Shown: positions 9,501 through 16,355, numbered from the stretch's first letter. The stretch: 64,000 bases of DNA from Flavobacterium aquicola (GCF_003385115.1 NZ_QUNI01000011.1:1-64000); one strand, 5' to 3'. A program made the numbers and translations. The notes: a model not told the origin generated them from the sequence alone.

Positions 9501-9644
9501 TCCACCGGAATTGGTTCAGAGTCTCAAAAACCTTTGGCAATCGTCATAATTGGAGGTTTAGTTACTGCAACGATACTGACATTATTAGTTTTCCCGATTA
9601 TATTCTGGGTATTCAACCGTAAAAAACATGCTAGAATTGAGTAG
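6546..9644 (+). CDS. CzcA/CusA-family heavy-metal RND efflux pump
   Basis: A 1032-residue inner-membrane proton-driven pump. It has the RND layout: one N-terminal helix (about 15-35), a large periplasmic loop, helices from about 340 to 505, a second periplasmic loop, and helices from about 870 to 1025. The heavy-metal subfamily signature DFGxxxDxxxxxxE is present with D396, D402 and E409, the residues expected to relay protons. The metal exported cannot be decided by eye; Czc-type (Zn, Co, Cd) and Cus-type (Cu, Ag) pumps share this layout. It ends the operon and is followed by a strong terminator. Confidence 0.95.
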   Translation: MNKFIRNIIAFSLKNKAFTFFWVGILAVAGFISFKNMPIDAFPDVTNTQIIIITQWNGKSAEEVERFVTSPIEISMNSVQKKTSVRSITMFGLSVIKIIFDDGVDDTFARLQVNNLLKNVSLPEDVEPDVQPPYGPTGEIFRYIVKSNSRDSRELLTYQNWVIDKQLRAVPGVADLNVFGGQTKTYEVGVDPIKLAKYNITPLQVYNAVNAGNLNVGGDIIEKNGQAFVVRGVGLLKSIPDIENIIVDVAGGNPILVKNVASVYESSMPRVGQTGIGKNDDAVEGIVVMRKGENAQETLALIKEKIKDLNDNVLPKDIKIETFYDRDNLMNFTTETVMHNLFEGIILVTCVVFLFMADWRTTFTVSIVIPLSLLFAFLCLKLMGMSANLLSLGAVDFGIIIDGAVVMVEGLFVVLDHRAHQLGMTAYNKIAKGSLIKKTGTEMGKAIFFSKLIIITALLPIFAFQKVEGKMFSPLAYTLGFALMGALLFTLTLVPVLSHILLNKNVKEKNNPFVNFWDRIVSKGFAWTFKHKIKTLIASVAILVTVFFSATFLGTEFLPQLNEGALWVTAELPMSTSLPESVQTAAIIRKDLESFPEVKKVLSQTGRSNDGTDPNGFGFIQLQVDLKPKSEWIRKISMDDLINEMDTKLKVHQGITYNYSQPVIDNVAESVAGFKASNAVKIYGDDLDKLDELSNEVLAKIKNIPGIKDAGILRNVGQPEISVLLDREKMAAYGVTLSDAQAVLELAFGGKTATQKYEDEKKFDVRVRFSKEYRKDEEDLAELKVPTISGAKIPLKEICDLKTVTGPAFIYRDNTKRFIGVKFSVRDRDLGSTIAEAQQKVAEIKMPAGYTTGWTGEFENQVRASARLAQVVPISLLGIFVLLFILFGNIKDSLLVLANVPFAIIGGILALHITGMNFGISAGVGFIALLGICIQNGVILISEFHHNLKAKFSLEESIFMGVKARTRAVIMTALMASIGLLPAAISTGIGSESQKPLAIVIIGGLVTATILTLLVFPIIFWVFNRKKHARIE

Positions 9645-9685
9645 GAGTTTTGAAATAAGTTAATTGGTTAAATATTTTTTCGACA

Positions 9686-9718
9686 AAAGCATCATTTTTT
9701 AAATGGTGCTTTTTTTTT
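9686..9718 (+). terminator. Intrinsic terminator of the RND efflux operon
   Basis: Bases 9686-9697 pair with 9701-9712 (12 bp with one G-U pair, 3-base loop), followed by a run of eight T. It lies 41 bases past the pump stop codon. The stem is nearly the same as the one at 14932-14962. Confidence 0.85.
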
Positions 9719-9878
9719 GCAATCTTCTTAAATATTGTGATTCTTTTTTACATAAAAACATTTTCTTTTATAGGAATGAAAGAATATCAAAAAACAGAAA
9801 TAAAATTAATTTTTAAGCCTAATAAAGTTAGCTTTCTGTCGTAAATTTACACATACTTTTAAACAAAATACTTTCCTT

Positions 9879-11231
9879 ATGGATGTTGAAATACTTGCCC
9901 GCATACAATTTGCTTTCACAATCGCCTTTCATTATATCTATCCCCCATTAAGCATTGGAATAGGATTGATTATGGTCATTATGGAAGGACTTTATCTTAA
10001 AACCGGAAATAAAGAGTACGAAATTCTGACTCGTTTTTGGATTAAAATATTCGCAATAACTTTCGGAATTGGCGTTGCAACCGGAATTATCATGGAGTTT
10101 GAATTTGGAACCAATTGGGCAATTTATTCACGGTATGTTGGTGATATTTTTGGAAGTGCCTTAGCTGCCGAAGGATTATTTGCTTTCGGGCTGGAAAGCA
10201 CTTTTCTGGGAGTGCTGCTTTTTGGATGGAACCGAGTGAAACCTTGGGTTCATTTTGTATCGGCTTTGGGCGTTTTTTTAGGATCAATGTTCTCTGCAGT
10301 TTGGATTGTAGTTGCAAATTCGTGGCAGCAAACACCAGCCGGCTATCATATTGTCGGTATAGGCTTGCATGCCCGTGCCGAAGTAACCGATTTTTGGGCA
10401 ATGGTTTTCAATCCTTCAAGTGTGGATAGAATTATTCATACTTGGCAGGGGGCAATTTTAGCAGGAGCTTTTTTAGTTTTAAGTGTACATGCTTATTACA
10501 TTAGGAAAGGTCGTTATGTCGAAATATCAAAAAAGGCATTCAAAATTTCTTTAGTAGTTGCTACAATTTTTTCACTTACTCAATTGATTTCAGGTCATAG
10601 CACGGCTGACGGAGTTGCAGTAAACCAGCCTGCAAAACTCGCTACTATGGAAGGCCATTTTGAAAAAGATAAACCTGCCGATTTATATCTTCTCGGATGG
10701 GTTGATAAAGAAAACCAAAAAGTAACAGGAATTGGAATTCCAGGCGGATTATCTTTTCTTGTCCATCAAGATTTTAATGCTCCTATAAAAGGATTGAATA
10801 ATTTTCCAGTTGAAGACAGGCCCAGCCAGATAAACGCTGTTTTTCAATTCTATCATATTATGGTTATAATTGGAATGTTTTTAATTGGACTCACATTATA
10901 CTCCAGTTTTTTATGGTGGAAAGGGCGATTATTTGAAAATAAATGGCTGTTATGGATTTTTTCGTTTTCGGTAATTCTTCCTCAAATAGCCAATCAAGTT
11001 GGATGGTTCACTGCCGAAATGGGGAGACAGCCTTGGGTTGTTTACGGGCAGTTAAGAACCAGCAAAGCATTTTCACAAGAAGTTTCTTCACAGCAGATTG
11101 TTTTTTCCTTGGTTATGTTCACTATAGTTTATTCATTATTGCTGGCTTTATTTCTATATACCGTAAATAAAAAAATAAAACATGGTCCATATGATGAAGC
11201 TGAAACACAAGTAACATTCAAATCCTTTTAA
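9879..11231 (+). CDS. cydA: Cytochrome bd ubiquinol oxidase subunit I
   Basis: A 450-residue membrane subunit that holds the three haems and the quinol site of cytochrome bd, a high-affinity terminal oxidase. Visible residues are H18 (haem ligand in FAFTIAFHYIYPP), E98 and E106 in the haem-proximal helix, H187, M328 (by-eye match to E. coli M393) and the GRQPW motif at about 382-386. It is about 70 residues shorter than the E. coli protein because the Q-loop is of the short type. Position 326 is His where E. coli has Arg391, by eye only. cydB follows after 10 bases. Confidence 0.95.
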   Translation: MDVEILARIQFAFTIAFHYIYPPLSIGIGLIMVIMEGLYLKTGNKEYEILTRFWIKIFAITFGIGVATGIIMEFEFGTNWAIYSRYVGDIFGSALAAEGLFAFGLESTFLGVLLFGWNRVKPWVHFVSALGVFLGSMFSAVWIVVANSWQQTPAGYHIVGIGLHARAEVTDFWAMVFNPSSVDRIIHTWQGAILAGAFLVLSVHAYYIRKGRYVEISKKAFKISLVVATIFSLTQLISGHSTADGVAVNQPAKLATMEGHFEKDKPADLYLLGWVDKENQKVTGIGIPGGLSFLVHQDFNAPIKGLNNFPVEDRPSQINAVFQFYHIMVIIGMFLIGLTLYSSFLWWKGRLFENKWLLWIFSFSVILPQIANQVGWFTAEMGRQPWVVYGQLRTSKAFSQEVSSQQIVFSLVMFTIVYSLLLALFLYTVNKKIKHGPYDEAETQVTFKSF

Positions 11232-11241
11232 TCTTTATAGT

Positions 11242-12279
11242 ATGGAAACTTTTTTAGGGATCGACTATCCTACATTATGGTATTTAGTAATTGGACTGTT
11301 ATTTTCGGGTTATGCAATATTAGAAGGTTTTGATTTTGGTGCTGGTGCCTGGCATTTATTCTTCAGAAAAGATTTAAGCCGAAGAATTGCAATAAACGCT
11401 ATTGCCCCTGTTTGGGATGCAAACCAAGTCTGGCTGATTATTGGCGGAGGAGCATTATTTGCTGGATTTCCTGTTATGTATGCCACAATGTTATCAGCTA
11501 TGTATGTTCCGTTTATGCTTTTTTTAATGCTAAATGTACTTCGGGCTGCTGCCATTAAATTTCGAAGTGTCGAAGAAATGACGTGGTGGAGAAAAAGCTG
11601 GGACATTATTTACAGTACTTCTAGTATAATGATTGCCTTTTTGCTTGGTGTGGTATTAGCCAATATTTTGCAAGGTTTTGCTTTAGGGGAAAATTTCACT
11701 TATCATGGCGGTGTGTTTTTTTCTTTCTTAAATCCTTACGCCATAATGGTTGGATTTACGACACTTTCTATTTTTATGACACAAGGCGCAATTTATCTTT
11801 TATTAAAAACCGAAGGAAGATTACATGAAAGATTGACATTTTTACTTCAGAAAGGAATGATATTCTTTATTATCAGCTTTGGAATCACAACTCTTTACAC
11901 ATTAGTTTTTATTCCAGAAGTTACAGCTAACTTCAGAGCAAATCCAGTATATTTTGTTGTTCCAGTAATATCTTTTTTGGCAGTAGCCAATGTTCCACGT
12001 CTGGTTTCAAAAAAACAATACATGCGGGCATTGATCTTTTCGTCATTAACGATGGCTTTTTTACTGATACTTGTAGCATTGCAATTGTATCCAACTTTGT
12101 TAATCTCTACAATTAATCCCAAGTTTAATGTGACAATTTACAATGCAGCTTCCTCTCAAAAATCGTTAGGAATAATGCTGACGATTGTTGCCATTGGCGC
12201 ACCTTTATTAGGAGCCTATTTTTTCTTTTTGTACAGAACATTCAATGGAAAAGTGAAACTGGATGACACTAGCTATTAG
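11242..12279 (+). CDS. cydB: Cytochrome bd ubiquinol oxidase subunit II
   Basis: A 345-residue integral membrane subunit of cytochrome bd, with about eight to nine hydrophobic helices and the typical N-terminal motif LEGFDFGAGAWHLF (about 29-42), followed by PVWDANQVWLIIGGGALFAGFP. It stabilises the haem subunit. It is the last gene of the cydAB operon. No cydX-like small subunit and no cydDC assembly transporter genes are seen next to it. Confidence 0.95.
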   Translation: METFLGIDYPTLWYLVIGLLFSGYAILEGFDFGAGAWHLFFRKDLSRRIAINAIAPVWDANQVWLIIGGGALFAGFPVMYATMLSAMYVPFMLFLMLNVLRAAAIKFRSVEEMTWWRKSWDIIYSTSSIMIAFLLGVVLANILQGFALGENFTYHGGVFFSFLNPYAIMVGFTTLSIFMTQGAIYLLLKTEGRLHERLTFLLQKGMIFFIISFGITTLYTLVFIPEVTANFRANPVYFVVPVISFLAVANVPRLVSKKQYMRALIFSSLTMAFLLILVALQLYPTLLISTINPKFNVTIYNAASSQKSLGIMLTIVAIGAPLLGAYFFFLYRTFNGKVKLDDTSY

Positions 12280-12293
12280 TTACCAGCAATTGT
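12279..12293. repeat. Left copy of a 15-bp inverted repeat flanking the lipoprotein gene
   Basis: The 15-mer GTTACCAGCAATTGT begins at the last base of the cydB stop codon. Its inverted partner at 12779-12793 matches 14 of 15 bases. Together they enclose the small lipoprotein gene, which suggests a unit inserted behind cydAB. Confidence 0.55.
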
Positions 12294-12379
12294 GGCGCAA
12301 AATGGAGAATCTAACGCAATTTTATGTGAAAGCAACTCGCAAATAAATATAATAGATTATGCAATCAAAGATTTCCAAA

Positions 12380-12763
12380 ATGAAAATAGTGATAAGTATT
12401 TCTATAATAGCTTTATTAATTTCAAATTGTGGTAGAAAAACTGATTTAGAAAACCAAATTACTATAACAATAACTTCAGTTGATAGCAAAACTAAACAAC
12501 GTAGAATTAATACGTTTGACACCATTGAAGTTAGAAAGGAGGGTATGGGATACTTAATGAGAACTTATCCAAAAGTTGGAGAATATATTACAGATTCTAT
12601 GGGTTCGGTTAAAATTAAAATTGACAGTACTGATGGGTATAGATTTATGCTTAATAAAAAAGGTTTCTATGGTTCAGAAAGTTTTGCAGAACCATTCACT
12701 AAAGAAAAGTTAAAAGACGGTCAAGAAATAAACATTGAGGCTATCTCACTTGAAGAAAGATAA
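12380..12763 (+). CDS. Small lipoprotein of unknown function
   Basis: A protein of about 127 residues with a short hydrophobic signal followed by a Cys (ALLISNC), consistent with a lipoprotein, though Asn just before the Cys is less usual than Gly or Ala. The mature part looks like a small beta-rich domain (EVRKEGMGYLMRTYPKVGEY), perhaps a carboxypeptidase-regulatory-like or transthyretin-like fold; this is only a guess. I do not recognise the family. An ATG at 12359 would add seven residues before the hydrophobic segment, so 12380 is preferred. The gene is framed by inverted 15-mers. Confidence 0.65.
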   Translation: MKIVISISIIALLISNCGRKTDLENQITITITSVDSKTKQRRINTFDTIEVRKEGMGYLMRTYPKVGEYITDSMGSVKIKIDSTDGYRFMLNKKGFYGSESFAEPFTKEKLKDGQEINIEAISLEER

Positions 12764-12778
12764 ATATAATGGTAAAGA

Positions 12779-12793
12779 ACAACTGCTGGTAAC
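12779..12793. repeat. Right copy of the 15-bp inverted repeat
   Basis: ACAACTGCTGGTAAC is the reverse complement of the left copy at 12279-12293 with one mismatch. It runs directly into the larger palindrome at 12797-12905. Confidence 0.55.
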
Positions 12794-12920
12794 AGCTACT
12801 ACAACGGATTTGGGCAATAGGCTTAATGGAAAGATGGTTTTGTATTTGAGATGATTTGGCAAGTCCAAAGAATGGGCTCAATTTAGTCCCAAACCCGCTG
12901 TAGTACCAGAGCGTTACTGG
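12786..12920. repeat. Large imperfect palindrome after the lipoprotein gene
   Basis: Arms 12797-12814 and 12888-12905 are inverted copies that match at 16 of 18 bases (TACTACAnCGGnTTTGGG), and outer segments 12786-12793 and 12913-12920 match at 6 of 8. The 73-base centre is not coding. The size and layout resemble the folded recombination sites of integron cassettes or other repeated Bacteroidota intergenic hairpins. It is more GC-rich than its surroundings. Confidence 0.55.
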
Positions 12921-12956
12921 CAATATTAAAACGCCCCACACGATTATCGGACAGTC

Positions 12957-13313
12957 CTATTTTTTTAAAATTGATTTTCTGTAATTGACTCCCCATTCTC
13001 CCATTGCTTCAATAACTTTGTTCAAACTTTTGCCTTGAGATGTAAGTTCGTATTCAACAGTAATTGGCATTGTATCTATGACTGTCCTTTTTACAAGTTG
13101 ATTCATTTCTAAGTCCTTCAACTCTTTTGACAATACCTTTGGTGCGATGCCTTCAATATGTCGGCTTAAATTCATAAAACGGAATTTTCCGTTATAGTAA
13201 AGTGCAGCTACAATGACAGTTTTCCATTTTCCACTTAACAAATCCTGTGTGTCTTTGACTCCTTGAAGTTGTAACTGACAAATATCTGTAAGTTGTGATT
13301 TTTCCTTTTTCAT
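12957..13313 (-). CDS. HxlR-family transcriptional regulator
   Basis: A winged-helix regulator of about 118 residues of the HxlR family, with the N-terminal Cys (residue 12, LTDICQLQ), the GKWK segment near 30 and the typical core FMNLSRHIEGIAPKVLSKEL. Such proteins often sense reactive aldehydes, quinones or redox stress through Cys and control a neighbouring gene. It faces away from the NAD(P)-binding protein gene, and the shared region holds a 13-bp direct repeat. I chose the ATG at 13313 rather than the GTG at 13319. Confidence 0.88.
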   Translation of the reverse strand: MKKEKSQLTDICQLQLQGVKDTQDLLSGKWKTVIVAALYYNGKFRFMNLSRHIEGIAPKVLSKELKDLEMNQLVKRTVIDTMPITVEYELTSQGKSLNKVIEAMGEWGVNYRKSILKK

Positions 13314-13350
13314 AGTCACAAAGTTATAAAACTAATTACAAAAAAGGATG

Positions 13351-13381
13351 CTACTTACCAAAACGAAACTACTTACCAAAA
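13351..13381. promoter_or_regulatory. 13-bp direct repeat, likely HxlR operator
   Basis: CTACTTACCAAAA occurs exactly twice, at 13351-13363 and 13369-13381, with an 18-base period. It lies between the divergent HxlR gene and the NAD(P)-binding protein gene, upstream of a -7-like box (TATTTTTG, 13415-13422) for the latter. Binding by the HxlR protein is inferred from position. Confidence 0.55.
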
Positions 13382-13448
13382 GGTATCTGTTATATTTTGT
13401 GTAACTATAATAAATATTTTTGTAAAATAATTTTAAACAATAAAAAAA

Positions 13449-14096
13449 ATGAAAATAGCAGTAATTGGAACAACAGGTTTTGTGGGAACAAGTATCACAA
13501 ACGAATTAACAAACCGTAACCACAGCGTTACAGGAATTTCAAGAAACATTAAAACAACAGACAACCCGAATTTAACAATTGTTTCGGTAGATGTTACAGA
13601 CGTAAAAAAACTTACTGAGATATTAAATGGCAACGATATTGTTGTTAGTGCTTTTAATGCAGGCTGGGAAAACCCTAATATTTACAATGACTTTCTTGCG
13701 GGTTCCAATGCAATTCAGGAAGCAGTAAAACTTGCAGGTGTTAATCGTTTTATTGTAATTGGTGGAGCTGGCAGTTTGTATGTTGCCGAAGGAATTCAGG
13801 CAGTTGACACACCAGAAGTACCAGAAGAATTTAGAGCAGGTGCAAGAGCATCCAGAGATTATTTAAACATACTGAAAAATGAAATGGAATTAGATTGGGC
13901 ATTTTTCAGTCCTCCATTTGAGATGCATCCACATATAAAAACTGGGAGAACAGGAAAATATCGTTTAGGAAAAGATTTTGCCCTATTTAACGATGAAAAT
14001 ATAAGTATGCTTTCTGTTGAAGATTTGGCTGTTGTTATTGTAGACGAGATAGAAAATCAAAAACATCATAAACAACATTTTACAGCAGCTTATTAA
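13449..14096 (+). CDS. NAD(P)-binding oxidoreductase/epimerase-like protein (NmrA/SDR-like)
   Basis: A 215-residue atypical short-chain dehydrogenase. The N-terminus carries the dinucleotide-binding motif GTTGFVG (residues 7-13) followed by a Rossmann pattern, with VIGGAGSLYV near residue 98 and SPPFEMHP near 155. Members of this group act as NAD(P)H-dependent reductases or redox sensors and are often controlled by a divergent HxlR regulator, as here. The natural substrate is not known. It is followed by an intrinsic terminator. Confidence 0.85.
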   Translation: MKIAVIGTTGFVGTSITNELTNRNHSVTGISRNIKTTDNPNLTIVSVDVTDVKKLTEILNGNDIVVSAFNAGWENPNIYNDFLAGSNAIQEAVKLAGVNRFIVIGGAGSLYVAEGIQAVDTPEVPEEFRAGARASRDYLNILKNEMELDWAFFSPPFEMHPHIKTGRTGKYRLGKDFALFNDENISMLSVEDLAVVIVDEIENQKHHKQHFTAAY

Positions 14097-14119
14097 ATAA
14101 AACGTTTTAATGAATATTT

Positions 14120-14157
14120 AAACATGTTTGGCACTATAAAATGGCGAACATGTTTTT
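14120..14157 (+). terminator. Intrinsic terminator after the NAD(P)-binding protein gene
   Basis: Bases 14120-14132 pair with 14143-14155 (13 positions, one mismatch and one G-U pair), with T-rich sequence after. It lies 24 bases past the stop codon. Confidence 0.7.
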
Positions 14158-14198
14158 GAATTTTTAGAGCATACGAAGAAAAATGCTACCTGTAACAA

Positions 14199-14291
14199 GG
14201 TATTGGCAAAATCGGGGCAGAAGTGCTATATTTTGAGCATTGGAATTCTAATGAACATTTGTACTTTAAATACCCCAACTTCGCCAATACC
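14199..14291. repeat. Second large imperfect palindrome
   Basis: Arms 14199-14219 and 14271-14291 are inverted copies that agree at 17 of 21 bases around GGTATTGGC and GGGG, with a 51-base centre. Core words (ATTGGGC-like, GTAACA at 14192-14197) recall the palindrome at 12786-12920, so the two probably belong to one family. It lies just before the DUF2238 gene. Confidence 0.55.
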
Positions 14292-14326
14292 CAAAACCAT
14301 ATAAGTAAATTTTGTATATTTCAAAT

Positions 14327-14929
14327 ATGAAATACATCTATCTTTTATTGTCATTGTTTACAGCAGCTTTACTTTGGTCAATCATTAATCCGAAAGAAGG
14401 ATTTACCTGCTTTTTAGAAATTATTCCAGCAATAATTGGGCTTTTAATTTTAGTTTTTACTTTTAAAAAATTCAGATTTACCAATTTTACTTATACGCTG
14501 ATTTTAATTCATTGTATTATTCTCTTTGTTGGCGGTCATTATACTTACGCAGAGGTTCCTTTTTTTGATTATATCAAAGAGCTATTTCATCAAAGCCGTA
14601 ATAATTATGATAAAGTTGGTCATTTTGCACAGGGCTTTGTGCCTGCAATGATTATTAGAGAACTGTTTATTCGAAAAAAAGTTATTGCTAATCAATGCTT
14701 TTTCAATTTCATAATTGTTTCCATCTGTTTAGCTATTAGTGCAGCTTATGAATGGATTGAATGGTTTGTTTCTATTGCCACAGGAGATGGCGGAGATGCT
14801 TTCTTGGGAACACAAGGATATGTTTGGGATACGCAGTCAGATATGTTATTTGCAACGATTGGTGCTATTACGGCTCTTTTATTATTTTCAAAAATGCAAG
14901 ATCAGAAACTGGCAAAAATCTACGCATAA
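14327..14929 (+). CDS. DUF2238 (YjdF-like) integral membrane protein
   Basis: A protein of about 200 residues with five or six hydrophobic helices. It shows the family pattern DKVGHFAQGFVPAMIIRE near residue 95 and AYEWIEWF followed by GDAFLGTQGYVWDTQSDM near 150-175. These conserved His, Glu and Asp residues suggest a membrane enzyme or metal site, but the function of the family is unknown. The ATG at 14327 is preferred over an upstream TTG at 14312. Palindromic DNA upstream and a terminator downstream mark it as a stand-alone unit. Confidence 0.85.
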   Translation: MKYIYLLLSLFTAALLWSIINPKEGFTCFLEIIPAIIGLLILVFTFKKFRFTNFTYTLILIHCIILFVGGHYTYAEVPFFDYIKELFHQSRNNYDKVGHFAQGFVPAMIIRELFIRKKVIANQCFFNFIIVSICLAISAAYEWIEWFVSIATGDGGDAFLGTQGYVWDTQSDMLFATIGAITALLLFSKMQDQKLAKIYA

Positions 14930-14931
14930 AA

Positions 14932-14962
14932 AAAGCATCATTATACTCTTTAATGGTGCTTT
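14932..14962 (+). terminator. Hairpin terminator after the DUF2238 gene
   Basis: Bases 14932-14943 pair with 14951-14962 through the words AAAGCATCATTA and TAATGGTGCTTT. It lies directly after the stop codon. The stem is nearly identical to the RND operon terminator at 9686-9712. Confidence 0.7.
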
Positions 14963-15014
14963 CTTATAAAGCTCTAACAGCTTTCATTGTATGTAGCAAT
15001 TCGGAGAAAATGTT

Positions 15015-15551
15015 TTAATTCATTCCGATAAATCTATTGGAATTGAATGAATTATGAATAATAGAACTATTGATCTTTTTAAAATTCAAAGGACTAACCT
15101 TATTCACCTCTGTACTTTCAATAATCAATTCTAGTGCTGCTATTTCGTCTTCTATAGTTCTTTCCACATATAGAGGATATCTTTCATTTGATACCGAGTT
15201 TTCAATAATTAGATCCGATTGAATTATTATTTCTTTCATGGATTCTTCAAATGCAGTGTATTCCATATCACCTGAGTTATTATTCTCTGTGATTTTATCT
15301 CCCTCAGCAATTATTTCTTTTACTGTTTTTTGATTAAAAGTGATAACCGTTTCTGGATTAAAAATATCTGCTTCGTCTGTCAAAGAACTTTTATCCATTT
15401 GCGCTGCCAAATCATTTTGTTTTTCTACATTATGATCTGATGAAATAATATTTTGAAATAAACCACTCGATACATTATTTATATTTTTTGCATTACTAAT
15501 ATTTGAAAATAAGACTAGTGCAATTCCTGAGAGCAAAATTGATTTTTTCAT
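15015..15551 (-). CDS. Secreted protein of unknown function with three 28-residue repeats
   Basis: A protein of about 178 residues that starts with a signal peptide (MKKSILLSGIALVLFSNISNA) and is exported. Three related helical segments occur at exact 28-residue steps (residues about 76-90, 104-118 and 132-146): TVKEIIAEGDKITEN, SMKEIIIQSDLIIEN and TIEDEIAALELIIES. I do not recognise the family. The ATG at 15551 is preferred to one at 15611, because the extra residues would be encoded by a tandem repeat and a hairpin. Its signal peptide and 5' region resemble those of the neighbouring ankyrin protein gene. Confidence 0.75.
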   Translation of the reverse strand: MKKSILLSGIALVLFSNISNAKNINNVSSGLFQNIISSDHNVEKQNDLAAQMDKSSLTDEADIFNPETVITFNQKTVKEIIAEGDKITENNNSGDMEYTAFEESMKEIIIQSDLIIENSVSNERYPLYVERTIEDEIAALELIIESTEVNKVSPLNFKKINSSIIHNSFNSNRFIGMN

Positions 15552-15557
15552 GATTAT

Positions 15558-15590
15558 TTTTTGATTGATTTTTGATTGATTTTTGATTGA
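15558..15590. repeat. Perfect 3 x 11-bp tandem repeat in the leader of the secreted protein gene
   Basis: TTTTTGATTGA occurs three times in a row without a mismatch, directly upstream of the ATG at 15551. The same 11-mer is found once more at 16028-16038, upstream of the neighbouring ankyrin gene. Such a tract can change length by slippage and may tune expression. Confidence 0.85.
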
Positions 15591-15597
15591 TTTTTTT

Positions 15598-15629
15598 AAA
15601 TGAGACATCACTTAGATGATGTCTCATTT
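15598..15629. repeat. 13-bp stem-loop between the two secreted-protein genes
   Basis: Bases 15598-15610 pair perfectly with 15617-15629 around a 6-base loop. It lies 11 bases past the ankyrin gene stop. On the minus strand it is followed by A rather than U, while the plus strand has T-rich sequence after it, so it is not a classical terminator for the gene it follows. It may be a processing or stabilising hairpin. Confidence 0.6.
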
Positions 15630-15640
15630 TAATTTTTTAT

Positions 15641-16018
15641 TTATTTTTTTAAAAGTTGAATAGCTTCATTTGCATTAGATAATTCAGCGTATTTTAAAGC
15701 TGTAAATCCATTTTCATCTTTTTTATTGAGATCGGCTCCTTTTGACAATAAATATTTAATAATTTCCACTTTATTGTAACGAGCAGCAATCATTAACGGA
15801 CTCATTCCGTCTGATTTTTCATTAACATCTGCACCATACTCTACAAACTTTTTTACGGTTTCTAAATCTCCTTTAAATACGGCATTCCCTAAAGGCGAAA
15901 CTGTATCATAAAATTCAATTTTGTGAGAGGTATTTGAAAATAAATTCACATTTGAAGCTAAAGAAACATTTGCAAAAGCTACTAAAGCTACTCCTAAATA
16001 AACGATTGATTTTTTCAT
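15641..16018 (-). CDS. Secreted ankyrin-repeat protein
   Basis: A 125-residue protein with a signal peptide (about residues 1-21, ending SLAS) and about three ankyrin repeats: SPLGNAVFKGDLETVKKFVE, GADVNEKSDGMSPLMIAARY and GADLNKKDENGFTALKYAEL. Ankyrin repeats bind other proteins. The domain fills the mature chain, so it is likely a small periplasmic binding protein. The downstream gene has a related signal peptide and 5' region. Partner and role are unknown. Confidence 0.88.
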   Translation of the reverse strand: MKKSIVYLGVALVAFANVSLASNVNLFSNTSHKIEFYDTVSPLGNAVFKGDLETVKKFVEYGADVNEKSDGMSPLMIAARYNKVEIIKYLLSKGADLNKKDENGFTALKYAELSNANEAIQLLKK

Positions 16019-16355
16019 AATAATTGATTTTTGATTGATGATTGATTAATTAATTAATATTCATATAATAATATTCTATGCAAATATATGTCTTAAAAAA
16101 GGTATTATGTATTGCATGGTATTAAATTTTAACTTTATATTAACTTATTAAACGTTTTTACTGAAAAAATTAGTCTCAGCCTTTTAGCGATTTAGCGTAA
16201 AAAAACACAAAAGAGCTTTTTTCAATAAATACTTTTATCAATAGACTGGAAATTAAAAAAAATGTTACGGTAATTAATAAAGATTTAACATTAAAAAACA
16301 TAACTGCTCACACACAATTTTACGTACAAAACGATATACTATCTCTTTTTAGGGT
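16019..16355. other. Intergenic region with one repeat copy, otherwise featureless
   Basis: Bases 16019-16050 are TTGATTGA-type repeats, including one exact copy of the 11-mer that is tandemly repeated at 15558-15590. From about 16060 to 16355 the DNA is very AT-rich, and I see no convincing gene, RNA or paired structure. It probably holds the promoter of the ankyrin gene. Confidence 0.5.

Noticed and set aside
6546..9644. Naming the efflux pump czcA or cusA
   Set aside because: The layout fits both zinc/cobalt/cadmium and copper/silver pumps, and I could not decide the metal from residues seen by eye.
12786..12920. Calling the palindrome an integron attC site
   Set aside because: The size fits, but no integrase gene is nearby and the conserved core GTTRRRY could not be placed with confidence.
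14739..15018. Two plus-strand frames overlapping the end of the DUF2238 gene
   Set aside because: They are in other frames of the membrane protein gene and run through its terminator; no start signal or motif supports them.
15551..15611. Upstream ATG at 15611 for the 28-residue-repeat protein
   Set aside because: The added residues would be coded by a tandem repeat and a hairpin and would place a basic stretch in front of a normal signal peptide.
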